Source: CAYPHY01 sp964410625
GTDB taxonomy: Bacteria > Chloroflexota > Anaerolineae > Promineifilales > Promineifilaceae
Assembly (NCBI GenBank): GCA_964410625.1
Contig: CAYPHY010000007.1
Location: forward strand, 62,001-126,000
Length of the DNA stretch: 64,000 nucleotides
Reading direction: 5' to 3'
Shown: piece by piece, positions 42,146 to 48,379 of the stretch
Numbering within the stretch: the first letter of the stretch is position 1
Layout of the letters: the number at the start of each line of letters is the position of its first letter
The notes under the pieces: generated by a model
Seen by the model: the letters and a program-made list of their open reading frames with translations, nothing else
Databases searched by the model: none
Told to the model about the DNA's origin: nothing
Translations under genes and position numbers: made by a program

Positions 42146-42919
42146 ATGTTATTAGAGCTTGAGCAGTTATTGCAACAGTTTCTGCGCCATCTACAGGTAG
42201 GACAGTTGCCTGTTTTAGGCCATTGGAGCTATCCACTTATCGCGCTGGCGACTGTGTTTGAAGGGCCAATTGTGACGTTGCTGGGGGCAACGACCGCCTC
42301 TTTAGGATTGCTCAACCCTTTTTTTCTCTTTTTAGCGATTGTCGCCGGAAACTTGACGGGTGATTTGTTCTGGTTTTCATTAGGACGATTGGGAAATCCT
42401 GTCTGGTTTTCCCGCTACGGCCGTCGTCTGGGGATTACGCCACAACGCCTGGACCAATTTCAGTCCACTATCCGGCGACAGGCACCGAGGGTTATTTTGG
42501 TCACCAAGCTGACCAGCAGCCTGATCATCCCCGCGCTCATTGCTACTGGTCTGGGGCGGGTTTCCTGGCGACGTTGGCTACCGGCGTTGGCAGCGGCCGA
42601 GTTGATTAAAAGCGGTCTGCTGTTGTTAATCGGCTATTTCTTTGGCTCACTGGTGTTGCAGTTTGAAGATGCATTAACGCTGCTCCCCTTCGCCATCACG
42701 TTGCTGATTCTGTTATACCTGGTTCTGCCGCGTCTGCTTCGTGTGCTCACCCTCAACGTTCATTTCCATGCCAGCCATCCGATTCGGGCCGCTAATTTCT
42801 CACTACAACGCCTTATCGCAAAACTACCCAGTTATGAGAGCTTAAGCCGCAAGCTTGATGGTCGCATTGGTTATGACTACAATCAGTTAAGTGCCTCGGC
42901 TATACACCGGCGGCTCTGA
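42146..42919 (+). CDS. DedA-family membrane protein (VTT domain)
   Basis: 257 residues with the DedA core: YPLIALATVFEGPIVTLLGATTASLG, AIVAGNLTGDLFWFSLGRLG, YGRRLGITPQRLDQF, RQAPRVILVTKLTSSLIIPALIATGLGRVSWRRWLPALAAAE, and two further hydrophobic helices. VTKL and the F/R-containing loops fit the SNARE-associated/VTT group, which includes undecaprenyl-phosphate and phospholipid flippases. Position upstream of an acyl-CoA dehydrogenase is not informative. The C-terminal 60 residues (NVHFHASHPIRAANFSLQRL onward) are not typical of DedA and may be an extra cytoplasmic tail. Confidence 0.88.
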   Translation: MLLELEQLLQQFLRHLQVGQLPVLGHWSYPLIALATVFEGPIVTLLGATTASLGLLNPFFLFLAIVAGNLTGDLFWFSLGRLGNPVWFSRYGRRLGITPQRLDQFQSTIRRQAPRVILVTKLTSSLIIPALIATGLGRVSWRRWLPALAAAELIKSGLLLLIGYFFGSLVLQFEDALTLLPFAITLLILLYLVLPRLLRVLTLNVHFHASHPIRAANFSLQRLIAKLPSYESLSRKLDGRIGYDYNQLSASAIHRRL

Positions 42920-42983
42920 TTAGCCTATTAGAAACCTGGTTTCTGAACACTATTCACCAACGGCGAGGAAACAATCCAAACAA

Positions 42984-44135
42984 ATGAGTAAGAGTAGAGA
43001 TGAACTGGTCAATTTAGCATGTGGATTGGCGCAGGAGCTGGCAACGCGTGCAGACCAGGCGGACAAAGAAGGGCGGCTCCCAGCGGCCGATATTCAACTG
43101 TTACAAGAATCTGGCTTCCTAAAAATGACCGTCCCACGCGAATTTGGGGGATGGGAGTGTACGCTTGGTGATTGTGTGGCGGCACAACTCGAACTGGCCC
43201 ATGGGAGCGCTTCAACCGCGTTGGTTGCCGCCATGCAGCATCAAATTTTCGGTCACCAGCGCGAGGTGCGCTCCTGGCAGCCAGATGCTTACCAATGGCT
43301 GTGCCGCGAGGCGGCCGAGGGCGGTCTCTTTAACTACGTTGCCAGCGAACCGCAGCTAGGCAGTCCCTCACGCGGCGGCCTTCCGGCAACGACGGCCGTT
43401 CCGTCGGCCGACGGGCAAAGCTGGATCGTCAACGGTCACAAAACCTGGTCTACCGGCGGCCGTCACCTGACCCATATGCTGGTTCGAGCCAATGTGGACG
43501 GCGAACAGGGGGTTGTCCTGGTAAAGCAGGATACACCCGGCATCGAGTGGATCGAAACCTGGGGGGATTCGCTCAGCTTGCGGGCCAGTGATAGCCATGA
43601 TGTGGTTTTTCACGATGTGGTCGTACCTCGTGAGCATCTGATTGAAACAGGGGATGCGAAGGGGGTGCCGAATGTGTGGTTTCCGATGATCCTCTCGGCC
43701 GTTTATTTGGGTGCGGCCGTTGCAGCGCGTAATTGCGTGATCCAGTTTGCGCTGGAGCGCGTGCCGACGGCGTTGGGCAAGCCAATTGCCACCTTGCCGA
43801 AGATTCAACGCCAGATCGGGGAAATAGATATGGAGCTACAGGCAGCCCGCGCATTGCTCTTTGAGGTAGCTGACTTGTGGCATGGGGATGAGGCGGCTCG
43901 CTCGTCGCTGATGCCGCGCATTGCGGCGGCGAAGCTGGTTGTCAACAACACCGCCAACCATGTGACTGATCTGGCTTTGCAAATCGCTGGTGGCTCCAGC
44001 ATCACCCGCGCCCTCCCCCTGGAGCGCCACTTCCGCGATGTCCGCGCCGGTTCGATGCAACCGCCGTCGGGCGATTCGGCGTTGGAGTTGATCGGCCGTG
44101 CGGCGATAGAGGAGACTAAGAGATTAGGAGACTAG
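42984..44135 (+). CDS. Acyl-CoA dehydrogenase family protein
   Basis: 383 residues. The N-terminal helical domain has LLQESGFLKMTVPREFGGWECTL, the beta domain VNGHKTWSTGGRHLTHMLVRA and VFHDVVVPREHLI, and the C-terminal domain VNNTANHVTDLALQIAGGSSITRALPLERHFRDVRAGSMQPPSGDSALELIG. This pattern is that of the less standard ACAD subfamily (with DszC/HpaH-type members) that oxidises small or aromatic substrates with FAD; the usual catalytic Glu region is not evident. It lies upstream of, and convergent with, the phenylacetate genes, so involvement in aromatic degradation is possible but unproven. The last residues (EETKRLGD) lie in repeat DNA. Confidence 0.85.
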   Translation: MSKSRDELVNLACGLAQELATRADQADKEGRLPAADIQLLQESGFLKMTVPREFGGWECTLGDCVAAQLELAHGSASTALVAAMQHQIFGHQREVRSWQPDAYQWLCREAAEGGLFNYVASEPQLGSPSRGGLPATTAVPSADGQSWIVNGHKTWSTGGRHLTHMLVRANVDGEQGVVLVKQDTPGIEWIETWGDSLSLRASDSHDVVFHDVVVPREHLIETGDAKGVPNVWFPMILSAVYLGAAVAARNCVIQFALERVPTALGKPIATLPKIQRQIGEIDMELQAARALLFEVADLWHGDEAARSSLMPRIAAAKLVVNNTANHVTDLALQIAGGSSITRALPLERHFRDVRAGSMQPPSGDSALELIGRAAIEETKRLGD

Positions 44136-44212
44136 GTGATTAGGAGACTAGGTGATTAGGAGACTGGGAGACTGTAATCTCTCAGTCTCCTGGTCTCCCA
44201 GTCTCTTCTTAA
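44108..44212. repeat. GAGACTAGGTGATTAGGAGACT / AGTCTCCTGGTCTCC repeat
   Basis: About seven units of the GGAGACTAGGTGATTA kind, then CAGTCTCCTGGTCTCCCAGTCTC in opposite sense, folding into a long hairpin. It includes the last codons of the acyl-CoA dehydrogenase and sits between convergent genes. Confidence 0.85.
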
Positions 44213-44697
44213 AGAGGCTTAAACTGCTCAAACGCATCCTGGCAATCGTGGCAGTACCAGATCATGCGGCAGAGGGTGGGGCCGAAGCTGTTTTTGAGCG
44301 TGGTGTGGGTGGAGCCGCAGCGGGGGCAGACGGCCGCGTCAAAAAAGGCGACCGTCGCCACATTACCACTTGCGCCATAGCGCGGTGGGGGGGCTAATCC
44401 AAATTGTCTTAGTTTTTCGCGTGCTTCCGGCGTGATCCATTCCGTACTCCAGGGTGGCGATAGCACGGTCTTGACCTCGACTTGCTCAACGCCAATTTCC
44501 CGCACTCGTGCCTCGATGTTACGGCGCATCACATCCAACGCAGGGCAGCCGGAGAAGGTCGGCGTCATCGTCACTTCAACGCCTGTTTGCGTAACAACTA
44601 CATCCCGTACAATCCCCATCTCCACCACCGAGACAACGGGAATCTCCGGGTCTTTGACCCCCTCTAGTGCCTGCCAAATTTGCTCTGAAGTAATCAT
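44209..44697 (-). CDS. paaD: Phenylacetyl-CoA epoxidase assembly factor PaaD
   Basis: 162 residues from the ATG at 44697; a GTG at 44709 is the alternative. The N-terminus is an MIP18/FeS-assembly domain (ALEGVKDPEIPVVSVVEMGIVRDV, TMTPTFSGCPALDVM). The C-terminus has two CxxC pairs (VCPRCGSTHT and YCHDCQDAF), typical of PaaD. It helps assemble the di-iron or Fe-S cofactor of the epoxidase. It is last in the minus-strand order A-B-C-D; there is a repeat gap between it and paaC. PaaE, the reductase, is not in the window. Confidence 0.93.
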   Translation of the reverse strand: MITSEQIWQALEGVKDPEIPVVSVVEMGIVRDVVVTQTGVEVTMTPTFSGCPALDVMRRNIEARVREIGVEQVEVKTVLSPPWSTEWITPEAREKLRQFGLAPPPRYGASGNVATVAFFDAAVCPRCGSTHTTLKNSFGPTLCRMIWYCHDCQDAFEQFKPL

Positions 44698-44710
44698 CTT
44701 TTTTACCACA

Positions 44711-44837
44711 GATGGTTACGGATTTTACGAATTTACACGGATTTTTTCTTTGGCCGTGTCTATCCGTTTGATCCCTTGAAATCCGCGGTTGGTATCTTAT
44801 ACACCAATATACCAATAGACCAACCTACCAATCGCTT
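44711..44837. repeat. ACGGATTTTACGAATTTACACGG and ACCAATATACC repeats
   Basis: Two motif types share the gap between paaD and paaC: ACGGATTTTACGAATTTACACGGATT (44715-44745) and ATACACCAATATACCAATAGACC (44793-44837). Confidence 0.65.
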
Positions 44838-44839
44838 TG

Positions 44840-45625
44840 TTACCACTCGGCCGCTGGCTCCATCCGCGCCACTGCCTGCATCTCGTTAAGCAAGTCCATC
44901 AAATACTCTGTATGCTCGGCGCGGGGGATGTCGCGTTGTGGCAGTTGGCCTTCGGGCAATTGTAAACCACTATCCGCTAGCACAGGAGTTACGGCCGCTT
45001 CCCATTCGCGCTGCAACAGTGTTAGATCGGGAAAATAACCACGCTCCACTAATAAGGTATTGCTGGCAGGGGGGACGAATAGTTGACGGGCATAAGGCCA
45101 GAGCTGGTCGAGGGCTTTTTGCATTCGGCCGTTGCTCTCTTCGGTGCCCAGCCCCAACCGCTGTACCCAGGCGTGGGTGTGGCGTAGGTGGTAGCGTTCT
45201 TCCGGCCGAATTTTGGCAGCGGCTTCGGCAAACGGCCGGTAGTGACTGTCCATCAAATGGGACAGCAATACTTGCTCATAGGCATCAAATAAATATTGGC
45301 GCAGCAGGGTAAATGCCCAATCCCCTTTTGGCAGCTCCACCATCTGCGCATTGCGGTATTCTGAGGCGTAACGAAAGAAGACCAGTTGATCAGGATCGTC
45401 GCCGGTCAGTTCGGAGAGTAAGCCGTACCAGACGGCCGCGTGTCCCATCTCATCCAACGCGATATTGGAGAAAGCGATATCTTCCTCCAAGATCGGCCCA
45501 TGCCCCGCCCATTCTGAGTTGCGATGGGCGAGAATGAGTTCATCATCAGCGAGGGCCAGGAGACGGCCGCTTAATGCTTGTGTGGTCTCAGCATCCACGC
45601 GCTTTCTATCTTTCGCCTTGCCCAT
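44840..45625 (-). CDS. paaC: Phenylacetyl-CoA epoxidase subunit PaaC
   Basis: 261 residues. It is a ferritin-like helical protein with LADDELILAHRNSEWAGHGPILEEDIAFSNIALDEMGHAAVWYGLL, RQYLFDAYEQVLLSHLMDSHYRPFAEAAAKIRPEERYHLRHTHAWVQRLG and AEHTEYLMDLLNEMQ; this is the structural partner of PaaA, without a full di-iron set. It supports PaaA in converting phenylacetyl-CoA to its ring-1,2-epoxide, the entry to aerobic phenylacetate degradation. It sits in the order paaA-B-C-D with 3 bases to paaB. Confidence 0.95.
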   Translation of the reverse strand: MGKAKDRKRVDAETTQALSGRLLALADDELILAHRNSEWAGHGPILEEDIAFSNIALDEMGHAAVWYGLLSELTGDDPDQLVFFRYASEYRNAQMVELPKGDWAFTLLRQYLFDAYEQVLLSHLMDSHYRPFAEAAAKIRPEERYHLRHTHAWVQRLGLGTEESNGRMQKALDQLWPYARQLFVPPASNTLLVERGYFPDLTLLQREWEAAVTPVLADSGLQLPEGQLPQRDIPRAEHTEYLMDLLNEMQAVARMEPAAEW

Positions 45626-45627
45626 AT

Positions 45628-46206
45628 TTACTCGCCGCTACGCTTAATTTTCTGCATCTTAAAAACAGTACGGTACTCATTTGGCATCCGAAAACGTTTG
45701 TCGTTGGCCGGGTTGAAGAGGCTGTCGGCATCCTCGTCGCGGCTGCGAACAATCGCTTCCACAGGACATGCCCACCAGAGAATGGCCGTTACATCAGGAT
45801 AGGCCACCGCTGCTTGCTGTAAGGCTTCGGCCGTCGAAGCCGCCTCCGCTTCGCCCACATACTCCACATAGGTCATCCCCTGTCGCTGCGACTGCTTGGC
45901 AAAGAGAGCAAAGCGGTTTGATCCCGGATTGGGGATTGAGGAGTCTCTAATCTCCAATCTCCTAATCTCCTTTCTCCCCTGCTCCTCCGCTCCCCTGCCC
46001 CCCATCTCCACTATCGCCTCCGCCGGAACAACCCACAAACTATGACTGCTCGGCCGCCGGGCAAAGACATCTCGCGCGTTTTGCAGGGCCAACTCTGGAT
46101 CAGGGGCATGGACAGAGCCAACGTTCTGATGCGGCCGTCCGGGACGATCTTGCTTAAAGACCTCATAGCGAGGCCATAGGCTGTCGTGGTTGGGGTGGGA
46201 AGACAT
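45628..46206 (-). CDS. paaB: PaaB subunit with two PaaB-like modules
   Basis: 192 residues, about twice the usual ~95. Module 1 (LWPRYEVFKQDRPGRPHQNVGSVHAPDPELALQNARDVFARRPSSHSLWVVPAEAIV) is a normal PaaB. Module 2 (RFALFAKQSQRQGMTYVEYVGEAEAASTAEALQQAAVAYPDVTAILWWACPVEAIV) follows the same pattern, more diverged, and ends in FNPANDKRFRMPNEY, as PaaB proteins do. Between them, residues about 65-90 (GRGAEEQGRKEIRRLEIRDSSI) are encoded by CTCCAATCTC/CTCCGCTCCCC-type repeats. PaaB bridges the PaaA-PaaC complex. The duplication may let one chain do the work of two. Confidence 0.85.
   Translation of the reverse strand: MSSHPNHDSLWPRYEVFKQDRPGRPHQNVGSVHAPDPELALQNARDVFARRPSSHSLWVVPAEAIVEMGGRGAEEQGRKEIRRLEIRDSSIPNPGSNRFALFAKQSQRQGMTYVEYVGEAEAASTAEALQQAAVAYPDVTAILWWACPVEAIVRSRDEDADSLFNPANDKRFRMPNEYRTVFKMQKIKRSGE
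45935..46012. repeat. In-frame repeat in the PaaB linker
   Basis: CTCTAATCTCCAATCTCC units, then CCCCTGCTCCTCCGCTCCCCTG units, the same motif types as at 16432 and 13471. The repeat lies exactly between the two PaaB modules and keeps the frame. Confidence 0.75.
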
Positions 46207-46290
46207 TGGTAAAGAAAGTAATCGGTAAGCGGTAAGCGGAAAAATCGGTTATTGATATGATTACGGATTACCGATTACTGATAACTGTTT
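46206..46290. repeat. GTAATCGGTAAGCGG / GATTACCGATTACTG repeat
   Basis: GTAATCGGTAAGCGGTAAGCGG then ATTACGGATTACCGATTACTGATAACTG, between paaA and paaB, running into the last paaA codons (EKQLSVIGNP). Confidence 0.75.
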
Positions 46291-47220
46291 CTCGGCAAAC
46301 GCCGCGGCCGCCTCGCGCACCCAACGGCCATCTTCGTGAGCGGCGCGGCGGGCATCCAGGCGAATACGGTTCATCGGGCCGTCCCCTTTGACCACACGCC
46401 AAAATTCATCCCAATCAATATCACTGCCAACCCAATGGCCGCTGGCTTCATCGTAATGCATCTGCGGATCAGGCACACTTAAACCCAGGGCTTGCAGCGC
46501 GGGGACGAGTTCATCAATAAATTCCTGGCGTAGTTCGTCATTGGTCTTGGTCTTGATCCCCCAGCGAACCAGTTGTGGCGTATTGGTGGAAACGCTATCG
46601 TGGGGTCCAAACATCATCAAGGTCGGCCACCACCAGCGGTTGATGGCGTCTTGCACCATTTTGCGCTGCGCGGCCGTTCCCTGAGAATAGCGAATCACCA
46701 TCTCCTGTCCCTGCTTCTTGTGGAATCCCTCTTCGGCGCAAATCCGCACCATCGCCCGCGAATAGGGGCCATAGGAGCAGTGGGCGAGCATGGTCTGGTT
46801 TAGGATCGCCGCCCCATCTACCAGCCAGCCGATCACGCCGACGTCGGCCCAGGTGAGCGTGGGGTAGTTGAAGACGCTGGCGTATTTGGCACGGCCGTCG
46901 AGCATTGCCTGGGTCATCTCTTCACGGGTTGCGCCGAGGGTTTCGGCCGCGTGGTAGAGGTATTGTCCGTGTCCGGCCTCGTCCTGCACCTTCGCCAGCA
47001 GCACCATCTTGCGCCGCAGCGAGGGAGCGCGGGTGATCCATGCCCCTTCGGGCAACATGCCGACCAACTCGCTGTGCGCGTGTTGGGAGATCATGCGGAT
47101 CAGTTGTTTGCGATAGTCGGGGGGCATCCAGTCGCCAGGTTCGATCTTTTCGCCGCGCTCAATCCGCGCCTCAAACTCAGCCAGATGTTGTTCGTAGCTT
47201 TTGTCTCCGTTCAGGCTCAT
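46261..47220 (-). CDS. paaA: Phenylacetyl-CoA epoxidase catalytic subunit PaaA
   Basis: 319 residues. Di-iron ligands are in the ferritin-like helices: KVQDEAGHGQYLYHAAETLG (E and ExxH) and CAEEGFHKKQGQEMVIRY (E and ExxH). The family signature DWMPPDYRKQLIRMISQHAHSELVGMLPEGAWITRAPSL is intact. It adds oxygen across the ring of phenylacetyl-CoA. It is the first gene of paaABCD on the minus strand. The CoA ligase PaaK, the reductase PaaE and the ring hydrolase PaaZ are not in the window. C-terminal residues are in repeat DNA. Confidence 0.96.
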   Translation of the reverse strand: MSLNGDKSYEQHLAEFEARIERGEKIEPGDWMPPDYRKQLIRMISQHAHSELVGMLPEGAWITRAPSLRRKMVLLAKVQDEAGHGQYLYHAAETLGATREEMTQAMLDGRAKYASVFNYPTLTWADVGVIGWLVDGAAILNQTMLAHCSYGPYSRAMVRICAEEGFHKKQGQEMVIRYSQGTAAQRKMVQDAINRWWWPTLMMFGPHDSVSTNTPQLVRWGIKTKTNDELRQEFIDELVPALQALGLSVPDPQMHYDEASGHWVGSDIDWDEFWRVVKGDGPMNRIRLDARRAAHEDGRWVREAAAAFAEKQLSVIGNP

Positions 47221-47346
47221 GGGATGTTCTCGTGGTTAATTGTGCGGCTTGGGAAACAGCCGCAAATGGGACAACGCTTTCTTATGATTATAAGCAAACG
47301 ACCGATGGTTTACCATTGGCATAAAGAACTTCTTAAAGAACTCACT

Positions 47347-47763
47347 TTAACTTACACTCCAATCATCCAATTTGATATCTGGTACCTGACTAAAGTCACG
47401 GTGATTTCGAGTAATAAGAATCGCATCATGACTTAACACAATGGATGCAATACGTAAGTCCAGTGTTCCAATGCGGATTTTCTGTGAGCGAAGTCGTTGA
47501 AAGTGTTGTTGCGCTAAATTGTCGAATGGCAAGACATTCAAGTCACAAAAGTACTCGGCAGTAGCACGAAGCTGATCATAAGCGATGGTCAAGTCAATTT
47601 GCTGGCGCCCTATTAATGCAAGCCGTCCACGCATTTGTTCTTCTACAGTAACTATGGTGACGGCTAATTCTTCTGGAGTGTATATTTGAATTCTACTTGT
47701 TACGGAGGACTGGTTGTACTGATGAAGCGTTACATGATCGGTATCAAGAACATATAAACTCAT
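47347..47763 (-). CDS. PIN-domain ribonuclease toxin (VapC-like)
   Basis: 138 residues. YVLDTDHVTLHQ with Asp7, Glu41/42 in TVEEQMRG, Asp102 in GTLDLRIASIVL and the late ITRNHRDF pattern with Asp give the four-acid PIN nuclease site. VapC toxins cleave tRNA or rRNA when their antitoxin is lost. The gene overlaps the upstream small gene by 4 bases (ATG in the antitoxin stop region), as toxin-antitoxin pairs do. The segment lacks the CGGCCG motif, which suggests recent arrival. Confidence 0.88.
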   Translation of the reverse strand: MSLYVLDTDHVTLHQYNQSSVTSRIQIYTPEELAVTIVTVEEQMRGRLALIGRQQIDLTIAYDQLRATAEYFCDLNVLPFDNLAQQHFQRLRSQKIRIGTLDLRIASIVLSHDAILITRNHRDFSQVPDIKLDDWSVS

Positions 47764-48068
47764 TTCTCTCTATCATCCAGCTGTTGGCGATAACTAGCCA
47801 TTTCATGTAAGAAATCATCCCACGTTGGATCATCAGCAAAAATACCTGACTTAGCAAGCCACGGATGACTGTCCATCTGTTCTGGTACTTCTACGTCCAC
47901 CCGGACCAGTTGTGTTCGACCGAGCAGCTCATAGATCAATGCACGCACACGCTGTAACGCTTCCTGTTCAGTTGCCCCTTCAACGGCTGAATCCGGCCAT
48001 AAAACAGGGCGAGCCGTATAGCCATTGTTTGCTTTTTTAAGTAGAACTACGTCAAAAGACATCGTCAT
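47760..48068 (-). CDS. Putative antitoxin partner of the PIN toxin
   Basis: 102 residues, family uncertain. FDVVLLKKANNGYTARPVLWPDSAVEGATEQEALQRVRALIYELLGRTQLVRVDVEV resembles HicB-like/DUF1902-type antitoxin folds (beta-beta-alpha-beta), followed by DSHPWLAKSGIFADDPTWDDFLHEMASYRQQ, which reads like a toxin-wrapping tail (W/F-rich, acidic). It directly precedes and overlaps the PIN gene. Most likely it neutralises the toxin and represses its own operon; DNA binding is not visible in sequence. Confidence 0.65.
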   Translation of the reverse strand: MTMSFDVVLLKKANNGYTARPVLWPDSAVEGATEQEALQRVRALIYELLGRTQLVRVDVEVPEQMDSHPWLAKSGIFADDPTWDDFLHEMASYRQQLDDREK

Positions 48069-48200
48069 TGGCGACCAACTCCTTTACTCGGATTTAACAG
48101 AGCTTACAAATCGGCGAGGCCAGATAAGGAAAGTATAGTCTGGGTCGTTTCCTAAGGCAATGAGATGAGGAAACATGGGGGTAAGGAGATGTTGTTTGGT

Positions 48201-48229
48201 TTGCCGAGATCGGCCGATAGTGCTAAAAT
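48201..48229 (+). promoter_or_regulatory. tRNA-Gln promoter
   Basis: TTGCCG (48201-48206), 17 bases, TAAAAT (48224-48229); RNA would start near 48236, a few bases before the mature 5' end. Confidence 0.65.
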
Positions 48230-48239
48230 TCACGTATAC

Positions 48240-48313
48240 TGAGGGATAGTTTAATGGCAGAACAACCGGCTCTGACCCGGTCAGTCGTGGTTCGAATCCA
48301 CGTCCCTCAGCCA
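48240..48313 (+). tRNA. tRNA-Gln (anticodon CTG)
   Basis: Cloverleaf folds: acceptor TGAGGGA/TCCCTCA with discriminator G and encoded CCA; D arm GTTT/GAAC; anticodon stem ACCGG/CCGGT with loop CTCTGAC, giving CTG; T arm CGTGG-TTCGAAT-CCACG. The weak first pair (T-A) is typical for glutamine tRNAs. Reads CAG codons. Confidence 0.95.
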
Positions 48314-48324
48314 TAAAGCATTCT

Positions 48325-48352
48325 AAGCCACCCTATCACGGGTGGCTTTTCT
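48325..48352 (+). terminator. Terminator after tRNA-Gln
   Basis: AAGCCACCC (48325-48333) and GGGTGGCTT (48340-48348) with loop TATCAC, followed by TTTCTT. Confidence 0.9.
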
Positions 48353-48379
48353 TCACTTGAGAATGCGGCAAAGGCTGGC

